From assembly GCA_002393895.1 (NCBI GenBank), contig DGUE01000020.1, positions 1 through 21,403 on the forward strand: a stretch of 21,403 bases of DNA, given 5' to 3'. The notes under the pieces were generated by a model. The model was not told where the DNA came from and did not search any database. It saw nothing but the letters and a program-made list of their open reading frames with translations. Below, piece after piece: positions 14,234 through 21,402 of the stretch (positions are counted from its first letter, which is position 1; each line of letters starts with the position of its first letter). The stretch comes from Bacteroidales bacterium UBA4318. GTDB taxonomy: Bacteria; Bacteroidota; Bacteroidia; Bacteroidales; UBA932. A program made the position numbers and the translations under genes.

Positions 14234-15190
14234 ATGAAAAAGCATTACGCCTTTTTTTTGATACTTGCCACCATGGCTGCCTGCAGTTCCGGTTTCACCA
14301 TTCCTGACCCTGTGCCGGGAGGAGGCAATTCCGGTAACGGAACCGAGAACCCCGAGAATCCGGAAAACCCCGAAAACCCCGGGGAGCCTGAGAGGGGATT
14401 CATCCTGGTTGCCAACGGCAAGGATGCCCAAACGTATGAACTCATCACATCCTGCGGTTTCGGCTACGAGACCCCGGATACTTCCGGCGACCATGCCGAC
14501 GAGCCTTTCCGTCACATACACCAGAGCTACGACGAGGCCCTCGGGAAATATGTCTTCGACTTCTACCTTCACATACAGAACGACGACGACCGCGGCAAGG
14601 CCGACATCAAGGACCGTCAGCGCAACGAAATCAAGACTGACGCCCACTCTCCGGATTCGCTTGTGGCGCAGTACGGCGAGACCCTCACCATGCGCTGGAA
14701 GTTCAAACTGCCCGAAGGCATGAAGACTACCACCAAGTTTTCGCATATCCATCAGCTCAAGGGCATAGACAACAAGGCCGGAACGGCCGATGTGGACCTG
14801 CCCGCAATCACCTTCACCTGCCGTTCGCTCAGCAATGGAAAGCAACAGATGCAGGTGCTCTACACCGCATCCAAGGTGGAAGGCGACGGCAGCAGCACAT
14901 ATCTTTACAGGGCAGACCTCGCTGACTTCCTCGGGGAATGGGTATCGGTTACCGAAACGGTCAACTTCGCCGATGAAGGCAGCTATTCCGTGGCCATAGT
15001 CCGCATCAAGGACGGCAAACAGCTTGTCAAGGTTGAGAATGCAAAGCTGGATATGTGGCGCAAAGACTGCACTGGAATGCGCCCTAAGTGGGGGTTGTAC
15101 AGGAATTTTGGTGAGAATCGTTCGATGGCATCGGAACTTAGGGATGAAATTCTTAAATTTGCAGACTTTGACATTGAAAAACTGAAATGA
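14234..15190 (+). CDS. Lipoprotein, putative jelly-roll polysaccharide lyase (PL7 / heparin-lyase-I-like fold)
   Basis: 318 residues from ATG 14234. The lipoprotein signal MKKHYAFFLILATMAAC lipidates Cys17. A Pro/Glu/Asn linker with repeated ENP triplets (38-53) precedes the catalytic-type domain. Conserved-looking clusters are RNEIK (130-134), FSHIHQLKG (169-177) and PKWGLYR (284-290). Their order and spacing resemble the R.E.R, QIH and YFKAG.Y signatures lining the groove of PL7 alginate lyases, but each differs from the PL7 consensus, so this is either a remote PL7-like lyase or a member of the heparin-lyase-I-like group. Candidate catalytic residues are His171/His173, Gln174 and Tyr289. 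A surface-anchored lyase for a uronic-acid polymer, possibly alginate, is the working call. The stop overlaps the next start (ATGA), coupling it to the regulator. Confidence 0.65.
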   Translation: MKKHYAFFLILATMAACSSGFTIPDPVPGGGNSGNGTENPENPENPENPGEPERGFILVANGKDAQTYELITSCGFGYETPDTSGDHADEPFRHIHQSYDEALGKYVFDFYLHIQNDDDRGKADIKDRQRNEIKTDAHSPDSLVAQYGETLTMRWKFKLPEGMKTTTKFSHIHQLKGIDNKAGTADVDLPAITFTCRSLSNGKQQMQVLYTASKVEGDGSSTYLYRADLADFLGEWVSVTETVNFADEGSYSVAIVRIKDGKQLVKVENAKLDMWRKDCTGMRPKWGLYRNFGENRSMASELRDEILKFADFDIEKLK

Positions 15191-15906
15191 CCGAATACAA
15201 AGGAAAGCAGAATATAGAGCAGGAGCTCAGGGTTGTTATCCGGCATATTTTATCTTTGATAGAGAGTGGTGAAGCAGAGCCCGGAGGGCGTCTGCCAGCC
15301 GAAAGAAAGATGGCCGAGGCCACAGGCGTCAGCAGGGCGAAAGTCCGCCTGGCCCTGGAAAAGCTGGAATCCTACGGCCTGGTTCGCATTCTTCCTCAGA
15401 GCGGGTCCGTCCTCATGTCCTGCCCCCGTGCGGCACTCATCAACCAGTTCATTAGCTTCCTCGATGTCACCAGGTTCGATTTCTATTCCCTGGTGAAAGT
15501 CCGTACCCTGCTCGAGGCGGAATCCGTGCGTCTGTGTGCTCTGAATCATAACGAAGAAGATATCCAGATACTCCGCGAGGCACTGAAGGACTTCGAAGAT
15601 CATGTGCTCACGCCGCATAGGGACGAAAAAGACTTCGCCTTCCATACTGCGATAGCAAAGTGCAGCCACAACCCGGTGCTGTATCATCTGCTGCTCATCA
15701 TCACCACGGATGTGCTCGGATTCTACCGCCGTCTGCGTGCCTGCGCAGTTAGCCCTGAGCAAGTTCTGAAGGAGCATAGACTGATCCTCGAGATGATAGA
15801 GAAGGGAGATGCCGACGGAGCCGTGAAAGCTCTGCACAGCCACTTCGAAGATATTACCAACTTCGCGGCCGGCAATCCCTGCGAAATACCCAGATTCATG
15901 TTCTAG
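15187..15906 (+). CDS. GntR-family transcriptional regulator, FadR/FCD subfamily
   Basis: 239 residues. The N-terminal winged helix-turn-helix (about 10-78) has the GntR signature GGRLPAERKMAEATGVSRAK followed by VRLALEKLESYGLV. The C-terminal FCD effector domain (about 95-225) shows the metal/ligand set Asp149, His153, His197 and His219 (KDFAFHTAIA, KEHRLI, HSHF). FCD members such as UxuR, ExuR and KdgR-like proteins sense uronates or their degradation products. The gene is coupled by an ATGA overlap to a lyase-like gene and shares a promoter region holding an FCD-type palindrome at 14184-14199. It is therefore the probable local repressor, with a uronate or KDG-like inducer inferred. Whether it also controls the upstream PUL cannot be seen, because that promoter is outside the window. 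Confidence 0.9.
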   Translation: MTEYKGKQNIEQELRVVIRHILSLIESGEAEPGGRLPAERKMAEATGVSRAKVRLALEKLESYGLVRILPQSGSVLMSCPRAALINQFISFLDVTRFDFYSLVKVRTLLEAESVRLCALNHNEEDIQILREALKDFEDHVLTPHRDEKDFAFHTAIAKCSHNPVLYHLLLIITTDVLGFYRRLRACAVSPEQVLKEHRLILEMIEKGDADGAVKALHSHFEDITNFAAGNPCEIPRFMF

Positions 15907-15923
15907 GGATTTCGCTTTTTTTT
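15881..15923 (+). terminator. Rho-independent terminator overlapping the end of gntR
   Basis: GCGAAAT-A-CCC (15881-15891) pairs with GGG-ATTTCGC (15906-15915), 10 pairs with a bulged A, followed by eight T (15916-15923). The left arm lies inside the coding sequence for the last residues of the regulator, and the T-tract abuts the fabH promoter box. Confidence 0.8.
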
Positions 15924-15924
15924 C

Positions 15925-15932
15925 TATCTTTG
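15925..15932 (+). promoter_or_regulatory. Bacteroidota -7 promoter box for fabH
   Basis: TATCTTTG fits TAnnTTTG, 27 bases before the fabH ATG and directly after the gntR terminator. No clear -33 TTTG is seen at the usual distance, which would fall inside the terminator hairpin. Confidence 0.5.
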
Positions 15933-15959
15933 CATCGGACTTTAACTTAAACTTGAAAT

Positions 15960-16907
15960 ATGAAACTTTTGGGAACCGGGAGCTCTCTCCCCAGGGTGCA
16001 GGTTACCAACGACGACCTCGCCAAATTCCTCGATACGAACGACGAATGGATTTATCCCCGCACAGGGATAAAGTCGCGCCATGTAATAAGCGACGAACTG
16101 CTTGAAGACCTTGCAACGGATGCCGCCCGCAAGGCAATCGAAGATGCGGGCATCCAGGCATCGGAAATCGACCTTATCATTTGCTCCAACGTGGTGAATG
16201 AATTCATCACGCCTTCGCTGGGCTGCATAGTGGCGTCCAAACTGGGCATATCCTGCCCGTCCTACGACATCAACTGCGCATGCCCCGGATTCATCTATGC
16301 CATGGATATGGCGGATAGCTATTTCCGCTGCGGAAAGGTGCGTAAGGTGCTGATAGTCTGTGCGGAAGAGCCCTCGCGTATGATCAATTGGGCAGACCGC
16401 AGCGTCTGCGTCCTCTTCGGCGACGGTGCCGGTGCGGCAGTGTTTGGCGAAGGCGACAAGCTCCGCGCAACCCGCCTCAGCGCCCAGCCGGATCCCGACA
16501 AGATATACGAGAAGCATCTCCTTCAGCCTACTCCTTACATCAATAAAGAAGAAGAAAACGTTCCCATGGTGATGAAGGGAAGGGAAGTGTTCCGCTTTGC
16601 CGTTACAACTTCCTCCCGCGACATTACAGAAATCCTGGCAGAGTGTGGCCTGGAGCCCAGCCAGGTGGATTATTATATGATACATCAGGCCAACCAGCGT
16701 ATTATGGACGGCATACGCGAACGCCTTGGGCTGCCCGAAGAAAAGTTCCCTTCGAACATACGCGACCACGGCAATTCATCTTCGGCATCCTGCCCCATCC
16801 TGCTCGACGAATGCCGCAGGAAGGGCATGTTCAAAGAAGGCGACATCCTGGTGTTCAGCGCCTTCGGAGCCGGCCTGCTGAGTGCCACGGCCGTTCTGGA
16901 AGTATAG
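15960..16907 (+). CDS. fabH: 3-oxoacyl-ACP synthase III (KAS III)
   Basis: 315 residues, thiolase fold. The catalytic triad Cys108 (CACPGF), His242 (MIHQAN) and Asn272 (HGNSSSAS) matches E. coli FabH Cys112/His244/Asn274 in order and spacing. The N-terminal DDLAKFLDTNDEWIYPRTGI and the glycine-rich FGDGAGAAVF are typical. FabH condenses acetyl-CoA (or branched starter CoA) with malonyl-ACP to start fatty acid synthesis. The residue after the nucleophile is Pro instead of the common Ala, a minor deviation. No acpP, fabD or fabG adjoins; fabF follows after 38 bp. It may be the housekeeping copy or a second copy for a special acyl product; the window cannot decide. Confidence 0.92.
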   Translation: MKLLGTGSSLPRVQVTNDDLAKFLDTNDEWIYPRTGIKSRHVISDELLEDLATDAARKAIEDAGIQASEIDLIICSNVVNEFITPSLGCIVASKLGISCPSYDINCACPGFIYAMDMADSYFRCGKVRKVLIVCAEEPSRMINWADRSVCVLFGDGAGAAVFGEGDKLRATRLSAQPDPDKIYEKHLLQPTPYINKEEENVPMVMKGREVFRFAVTTSSRDITEILAECGLEPSQVDYYMIHQANQRIMDGIRERLGLPEEKFPSNIRDHGNSSSASCPILLDECRRKGMFKEGDILVFSAFGAGLLSATAVLEV

Positions 16908-16918
16908 GAAATATTTAC

Positions 16919-16926
16919 TATATTTG
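16919..16926 (+). promoter_or_regulatory. Possible -7 box between fabH and fabF
   Basis: TATATTTG (TAnnTTTG) lies in the 38-bp AT-rich spacer, 20 bases before the fabF ATG, so fabF may have its own promoter besides read-through from fabH. No convincing -33 element is seen. Confidence 0.35.
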
Positions 16927-16945
16927 CATGATATAATTACTTGAA

Positions 16946-18202
16946 ATGAAAGAGCATAGAGTTGTAATTACAGGTTTGGGAATCATCTCCCCCATAGGGA
17001 ACGATGTCCCCACTTTCTGGAATAATCTTAAAAACGGAGTCTGCGGCATCGAAAACATAACGGAATTCGATACATCGGCCCTTCCCGTCCATATAGCAGG
17101 AAAGATTAAGGATTTCGATCCTCTCAATTACGGAATGGACAAACCCTTCACGCGTAAGCAGGGAATGTTCACCCAGTACGGCGTGGCGGCCGCATGGCAG
17201 GCCATGCAGGATGCGGGCCTCCGCAGCGAAGGCGAAGATGCCAACATCGACCCCTTCCGCCTCGGCGTGTATGTGGGCTCCGGCATCGGCGGCTTCGAAA
17301 TCCAGTACCGTGAGACCCAGAAGATGATCGAAGATCCTTCCGGGCAGTGGATCTCCCCGATGTTCATCCCTTCGATGATTTCCAACATCGCGGCAGGGCA
17401 CATCGCCATCAAGAACAACGCCAAGGGCCCTTGCATCAATGTCGTAACCGCCTGCGCCACCTCGTCCCATAATCTGGGAGAGGCCTATCGCGCGATCAAG
17501 TTCGGATATGCCGATGCCATCATCAGCGGTGGATGCGAATACTCCACCATTCCTCTCGGAATCGCCGGATTCGCCAACGCCAAGGCCCTTTCCCGTGCCG
17601 AGGATCCTAAATACGCATCTCTGCCCTTCAACCTGAACCGCGGCGGATTCGTGATGGGAGACGGCGGTGCCATGCTGGTTCTCGAGAGCCTCGAGCATGC
17701 CCAGGCGCGCGGTGCGAAGATTTACGGAGAGATGGTCGGTTACGGCAACACCTGCGATGCCTACCATTCCACCGCACCCCGTCCGGACGGAACCACCCAG
17801 AGCCAGGCGATGAAGCTCGCCCTCGAAGAGGCCGGATACAGCAAGGACGATGTCCTCTACATCAATGCCCACGGCACCGGAACGCACCTGAACGATGCTT
17901 CCGAGACCCAGGCTTATAAGCTCGCCCTCGGCGAGGATGCCTACAAGGCACACATCACCTCCATCAAGAGCATGACCGGCCATATGCTGGGTGCCGCTGG
18001 CGCCGCAGAGGCCATCGCTACGGTGCTCTCGCTGAAGGAAGGCATCATCACCCCGACCATCAACCTGGATACTCCCGATCCTGAGTGCGATCTGGACTAC
18101 ACCCCCAACAAGGCGCAGAAGCACCCCTTCACCCTCGGCATCTCCGATTCCCTGGGCTTCGGCGGCCACAACGCCTGCATTGCTTTTAGGCCTTTTGCGT
18201 AA
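16946..18202 (+). CDS. fabF: 3-oxoacyl-ACP synthase II (KAS II)
   Basis: 418 residues, the usual FabF length. The Cys-His-His active site is complete: Cys170 (VVTACATSSHN), His309 (NAHGTGTHLND) and His346 (KSMTGHMLGAAG). The start RVVITGLGIISPIGNDV and end SLGFGGHNACIAFRPF are diagnostic. FabF elongates acyl-ACP with malonyl-ACP in the cytoplasm. It follows fabH but is not next to acpP and rnc, the neighbours commonly found in bacteria, so it may be an additional copy. The 3' end overlaps the start of the next, lipoprotein-encoding gene. Confidence 0.95.
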   Translation: MKEHRVVITGLGIISPIGNDVPTFWNNLKNGVCGIENITEFDTSALPVHIAGKIKDFDPLNYGMDKPFTRKQGMFTQYGVAAAWQAMQDAGLRSEGEDANIDPFRLGVYVGSGIGGFEIQYRETQKMIEDPSGQWISPMFIPSMISNIAAGHIAIKNNAKGPCINVVTACATSSHNLGEAYRAIKFGYADAIISGGCEYSTIPLGIAGFANAKALSRAEDPKYASLPFNLNRGGFVMGDGGAMLVLESLEHAQARGAKIYGEMVGYGNTCDAYHSTAPRPDGTTQSQAMKLALEEAGYSKDDVLYINAHGTGTHLNDASETQAYKLALGEDAYKAHITSIKSMTGHMLGAAGAAEAIATVLSLKEGIITPTINLDTPDPECDLDYTPNKAQKHPFTLGISDSLGFGGHNACIAFRPFA

Positions 18203-19334
18203 CTACCTGTGTTTCAGCGTACTTGCCGCCGGCATTGTTTTTCTGACTTTTTGCAAAAACGAACCGGATATGGGATCATATGCCTTCGATAAACAGTTCC
18301 TGCGCAACAGCGGAATAGAAACCGTTGAACTCTCTTCCGAAGACGGCCAAGCACGTGTGCTGACCGTGCCCGCCTGGCAGGGGAGGGTCGCCACTTCGAC
18401 GGCGGACGGCGAAAAAGGCCAGAGCTTCGGCTGGATAAACCATAAGTTCATCGAGTCCGGCGAGCTCAGCCCGCAGTTCAATAACTTCGGCGGCGAGGAG
18501 CGTTTCTGGCTGGGGCCGGAAGGCGGGGATAATTCCTGGTTCTTCGCACCCGGGGAAGAACAGGTTTTTGCAAACTGGAAAGTTCCCGCAGCTTTCGATA
18601 CCGATTGCTTCGCCATTGAAGAAAAGACGAACTCTTCCGTTCTTTTCTGCAAGGAAGTGACCCTTCGTAATGCCAAGGGCCGGGAATTCCGTATCGAGAT
18701 GCGCAGGCGCGTGACTCTCCTGGGCAGGCAGGAGCTGGAAGCCCTGGATGTGGCCGTGCCTGATGATTGCAGTTTCGTGGCCTATCGTTCCGAAAACACC
18801 ATCATAAACAAAGGCCCCGAAGCCTGGACAGAGGAGAGCGGAATGCCCTCGGTGTGGATGCTCGGCATGTTCAATGTCACTGAAGGCACCACCGTGCAAA
18901 TCCCTTATAATCAGGATGGTGATGGAGCCATAGTAAAAGACGACTACTTCGGCCCCATGCCGGATGGGCGGGTCAAGGCAGAGGATGGTACGATAGAGTT
19001 CAAGATAGATGGGAAATTCAGAAGCAAGATAGGAGTGAACGCCTCCCGCTCTCTGGGCCGTGTGCTGGCAACCGACCCGGAACAGGGGATTCTGACCATG
19101 CTGGTCACGGCTGTCCCTGAGCCCGACGCCAGGTATGTGAATTCCCAGTGGGGTGCCCAGGAAGATGCCTTCGGCGGAGACGCCCTCAATTCGTATAACG
19201 ACGGTCCTACCGAGGACGGCACCATCATGGGGCCTTTCTACGAGATAGAATCCTCCTCGCCGGCCGCGGCGCTCTCACCCGGGGAATCGCTCACTCACGT
19301 GCAGACTACAATACACATAAAGAAGAGGTCCTAA
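18195..19334 (+). CDS. DUF6786-like lipoprotein
   Basis: About 379 residues if started at TTG 18195. That choice gives MRNYLCFSVLAAGIVFLTFC, a good lipoprotein signal, and overlaps the fabF stop. TTG 18180 is also in frame; ATG 18270 would discard the signal. The mature part begins with a conserved-looking block: VPAWQGRVATST, FGWINH, FNNFGGEERFWLGPEGG. I recognise this as the Bacteroidota DUF6786 type, mostly beta and vaguely reminiscent of aldose-epimerase-like sandwiches. No catalytic residues can be assigned. The function is unknown; a periplasmic or surface sugar-related role is only a guess. The last codons (KKRS) form one arm of a strong hairpin shared with the convergent gene. Confidence 0.75.
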   Translation: MRNYLCFSVLAAGIVFLTFCKNEPDMGSYAFDKQFLRNSGIETVELSSEDGQARVLTVPAWQGRVATSTADGEKGQSFGWINHKFIESGELSPQFNNFGGEERFWLGPEGGDNSWFFAPGEEQVFANWKVPAAFDTDCFAIEEKTNSSVLFCKEVTLRNAKGREFRIEMRRRVTLLGRQELEALDVAVPDDCSFVAYRSENTIINKGPEAWTEESGMPSVWMLGMFNVTEGTTVQIPYNQDGDGAIVKDDYFGPMPDGRVKAEDGTIEFKIDGKFRSKIGVNASRSLGRVLATDPEQGILTMLVTAVPEPDARYVNSQWGAQEDAFGGDALNSYNDGPTEDGTIMGPFYEIESSSPAAALSPGESLTHVQTTIHIKKRS

Positions 19335-19351
19335 TCGAGGACCTCTTCTTT
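19319..19351. terminator. Bidirectional terminator embedded in two convergent coding ends
   Basis: A perfect 14-bp stem (19319-19332 with 19338-19351) around the loop AATCG, flanked by T-runs mainly on the + side. The left arm encodes the last residues of the DUF6786-like protein and the right arm the EEVLD end of RNase G on the other strand. The two stop codons overlap (CTAA, 19331-19334). Confidence 0.85.
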
Positions 19352-20899
19352 TTCGTTCAGAAATTCATACTGCAGGATGCTGTTGGCGGTGGATTCCACC
19401 AGTTTCAGCTTGCAATGGTACTTGCGGCGCCATTTGGCAACGTAGGATGATCCGAATGCACCCCGGCTGAGATACGCTCCCAGTATCGGGCTGGTGCGCA
19501 GCGTCAGGTTGTGAAGGTGCTTTTCCTGCACATAGTAGGCCAGGCGGCGCTCCACCTGCTCGTCTATGACGATGGTGGAAGTGATCTTGCCTGTGCCGTG
19601 GCAGAGAGGGCATTTCTCCAGCACGTTGATCTCGGTGACGGGGCGGATGCGCTGGCGCGTGATCTGCATGAGCCCGAACTTGGTGAGAGGCAGCACGTTG
19701 TGCTTGGCACGGTCGTGGCTCATGAGTTCGGTCATGTACTTGAACAACTCGTTGCGATGCTCCTGGGTCTCCATGTCGATGAAGTCCACTATCACAATAC
19801 CACCCATATCGCGCAGCCTCAGCTGGCGGGCAATCTCTTCGGCGGCGAGCTTGTTCACCTCGAAGGTGTTCTCCTCCTGGTCGGAGGTCTTGGCCCGTAT
19901 GCCGCTGTTCACATCCACGACATTCAGCGCCTCGGTCGTCTCTATCACCAGATAGGCCCCCTGTTTCATGGGCACGACCTTTCCGAAGGAGCTCTTTATC
20001 TGGCGCGTCACTTCGAAATGGTCGAAGATGGGCTCCTTGCCGTCGTAGAGTTTGACTATCTTCTCCTGCTCGGGGGAAATGAGGGAGATGTACTTTCTGG
20101 TTTCCTCATAGATCTTCTCGTCGTTCACGTAGATGTTGGTGAAGCTGTCGTTCAGCAGGTCCCTGAGGATGGTGGTGGTTTTGGAGTACTCGGTGAAGAG
20201 AAGCTGCACGCCCTTGCTCTTGGCTATGTTCTGCCAGGAGCCTTCCCACTTGTCGATGAGGCTCTGCACCTCGGCCACCAGCACGCTGGCGTTCTTGCCC
20301 TCGGCGGCGGTGCGGATGATTGCCCCGTAATTCTTGGGGAGTATGCTTTTTACCAGGGTTTCCAGCCTTCTTTTCTCTTCTTTGCTGGAGATCTTCTGCG
20401 ACACGTTGACCTTGTCGGCAAAAGGCATCAGTACTATGTTGCGTCCTGCCAATGAAATTTCCGCAGTCAGGCGCGAGCCTTTGGTGGAAATCGGTTCCTT
20501 GACTATCTGGGCGATAATCATCTGCCCCACCTTGAGATGGTCTTCTATCCTGCCTTCCTTTCCGAGTGTCTCTCCCAGCCTGGTGGAGCTGAAGAGGCTC
20601 TTCATGTTCTTGTTTGGATTGCTCTCCCGCACGAAGGTGTCGAAGGCGGTGAAATGGAAGCCGAGGTCCAGGTAGTGGATGAAAGCCTCTTTGCTGTCGC
20701 CGATGTCCACGAAAGCCGCGTTCAGGGCAGGGAGGAGCTTCTTGACTCTGCCGAGGAAGACGCTTCCCACCGAAAAACTGTGACCCTCGTTGGATTCCCT
20801 GTTCAGCTCGATCAGGCGATGGTTCTCCATCAGCGCGATCCGCACTTCTGCAAGGCTTTCCTCGACGATAAGGTCCCTTTCGACTTTCTGTTCGTCCAT
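19331..20899 (-). CDS. rng: Ribonuclease G/E family endoribonuclease
   Basis: 522 residues, the RNase G length class without the long RNase E C-terminal scaffold. It has an N-terminal S1 domain (about 38-135, VGSVFLGRVKKLLPALNAAF). The DNase-I-like catalytic subdomain carries Asp329 (NVVDVNSG) and Asp372 (IVDFIDM), 43 apart exactly as Asp303/Asp346 of E. coli RNase E. The Zn-link is CPLC (Cys430, Cys433) followed by HGTGK. The enzyme cleaves single-stranded AU-rich RNA, with roles in rRNA maturation and mRNA turnover. It is downstream of HU and a basic mini-protein on the same strand, probably one transcript. The gap to the mini-protein gene is about 70 bp and contains a hairpin. Confidence 0.96.
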   Translation of the reverse strand: MDEQKVERDLIVEESLAEVRIALMENHRLIELNRESNEGHSFSVGSVFLGRVKKLLPALNAAFVDIGDSKEAFIHYLDLGFHFTAFDTFVRESNPNKNMKSLFSSTRLGETLGKEGRIEDHLKVGQMIIAQIVKEPISTKGSRLTAEISLAGRNIVLMPFADKVNVSQKISSKEEKRRLETLVKSILPKNYGAIIRTAAEGKNASVLVAEVQSLIDKWEGSWQNIAKSKGVQLLFTEYSKTTTILRDLLNDSFTNIYVNDEKIYEETRKYISLISPEQEKIVKLYDGKEPIFDHFEVTRQIKSSFGKVVPMKQGAYLVIETTEALNVVDVNSGIRAKTSDQEENTFEVNKLAAEEIARQLRLRDMGGIVIVDFIDMETQEHRNELFKYMTELMSHDRAKHNVLPLTKFGLMQITRQRIRPVTEINVLEKCPLCHGTGKITSTIVIDEQVERRLAYYVQEKHLHNLTLRTSPILGAYLSRGAFGSSYVAKWRRKYHCKLKLVESTANSILQYEFLNEKEEVLD

Positions 20900-20930
20900 T
20901 TGTGGAAAAATGATTGGTACTTCTAAAGAA

Positions 20931-20964
20931 TAGAGGCCCGCCGGATCCCCCGTACGAGCCTCTA
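20931..20964 (-). terminator. Hairpin between the mini-protein gene and rng (weak terminator or attenuator)
   Basis: TAGAGGC (20931-20937) pairs perfectly with GCCTCTA (20958-20964), loop 20 bases. On the minus strand it starts 4 bases after the mini-protein stop and is followed by ATTCTTTAG, only a weak T-tract. It may partly terminate or process the transcript before rng. Confidence 0.45.
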
Positions 20965-20968
20965 TCGA

Positions 20969-21058
20969 CTATTTCTTCTTGTGTCTGTTGAGGCGCAAGC
21001 GTTTTTTACGCTTGTGCGTAGCCATTTTATGTCTTTTTCTCTTCTTTCCGCTAGGCAT
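20969..21058 (-). CDS. 29-residue highly basic mini-protein, probable ribosome-associated protein
   Basis: ATG at 21058 and TAG at 20969-20971 give 29 residues: 10 Lys, 6 Arg and 3 His, no acidic residue. It starts MPSGKKRKRHK and ends RLNRHKKK. An internal Met12 exists. It sits 19 bp after HU and upstream of rng on the same strand. Very similar short basic proteins occur at this position in many Bacteroidota, as I remember, and composition alone (rRNA-binding-like) suggests a ribosomal or ribosome-associated protein. Whether it equals a named Bacteroidota ribosomal protein I cannot verify. Its tiny size means standard gene callers often skip it. Confidence 0.75.
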   Translation of the reverse strand: MPSGKKRKRHKMATHKRKKRLRLNRHKKK

Positions 21059-21077
21059 ATACTAGTTCTTTAAAAAA

Positions 21078-21353
21078 TTATTTCTGGAGAGCAGCGACAA
21101 AGACTTTTGCAGGTTTGAAGGCCGGAACATCGTGTGCGGGGATGTTGATGGTGGTCTTCTTGGTAATGTTGCGGGCGGCCTTCTGGGCGCGGTGCTTTAC
21201 GATAAAGCTGCCAAAGCCACGGAGGTAAACGGGCTTACCCTTTGAAATTGAACCCTTTACAGCTGCCATGAATTCTTCCACGACAACCTGAACCTGAATT
21301 TTCTCGAGGCCAGTGTTCTTGGCGATCTCGTTAACAATGTCTGCTTTTGTCAT
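21078..21353 (-). CDS. hup: DNA-binding protein HU
   Basis: 91 residues, full length for HU. It has N-terminal helices MTKADIVNEIAKNTGL, the hinge motif LRGFGSF (44-50) and a beta-arm ending in INIPAHDVPAFKPAK. The residue at the arm tip region RNITKKT differs from the RNP.T of many HU proteins, but the VPAFKPAK end is canonical. It binds and bends DNA without strict sequence specificity as a nucleoid protein. It is the first gene of the leftward block HU, mini-protein, rng. Confidence 0.96.
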   Translation of the reverse strand: MTKADIVNEIAKNTGLEKIQVQVVVEEFMAAVKGSISKGKPVYLRGFGSFIVKHRAQKAARNITKKTTINIPAHDVPAFKPAKVFVAALQK

Positions 21354-21394
21354 AATATTTAGTAGTAAATCTAGTTAGTCCCTTTTTGGGTTTG

Positions 21395-21402
21395 CAAAAA
21401 TA
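21395..21402 (-). promoter_or_regulatory. Bacteroidota -7 box for the hup transcript
   Basis: Reads TATTTTTG on the minus strand, fitting TAnnTTTG, about 42 bases before the HU ATG. Any -33 element would lie beyond the window edge. Confidence 0.5.

Noticed and set aside
19511..20455. A 314-codon plus-strand open frame opposite rng
   Set aside because: RNase G on the minus strand has all family motifs; the antisense frame shows no domain and is a codon-bias shadow.
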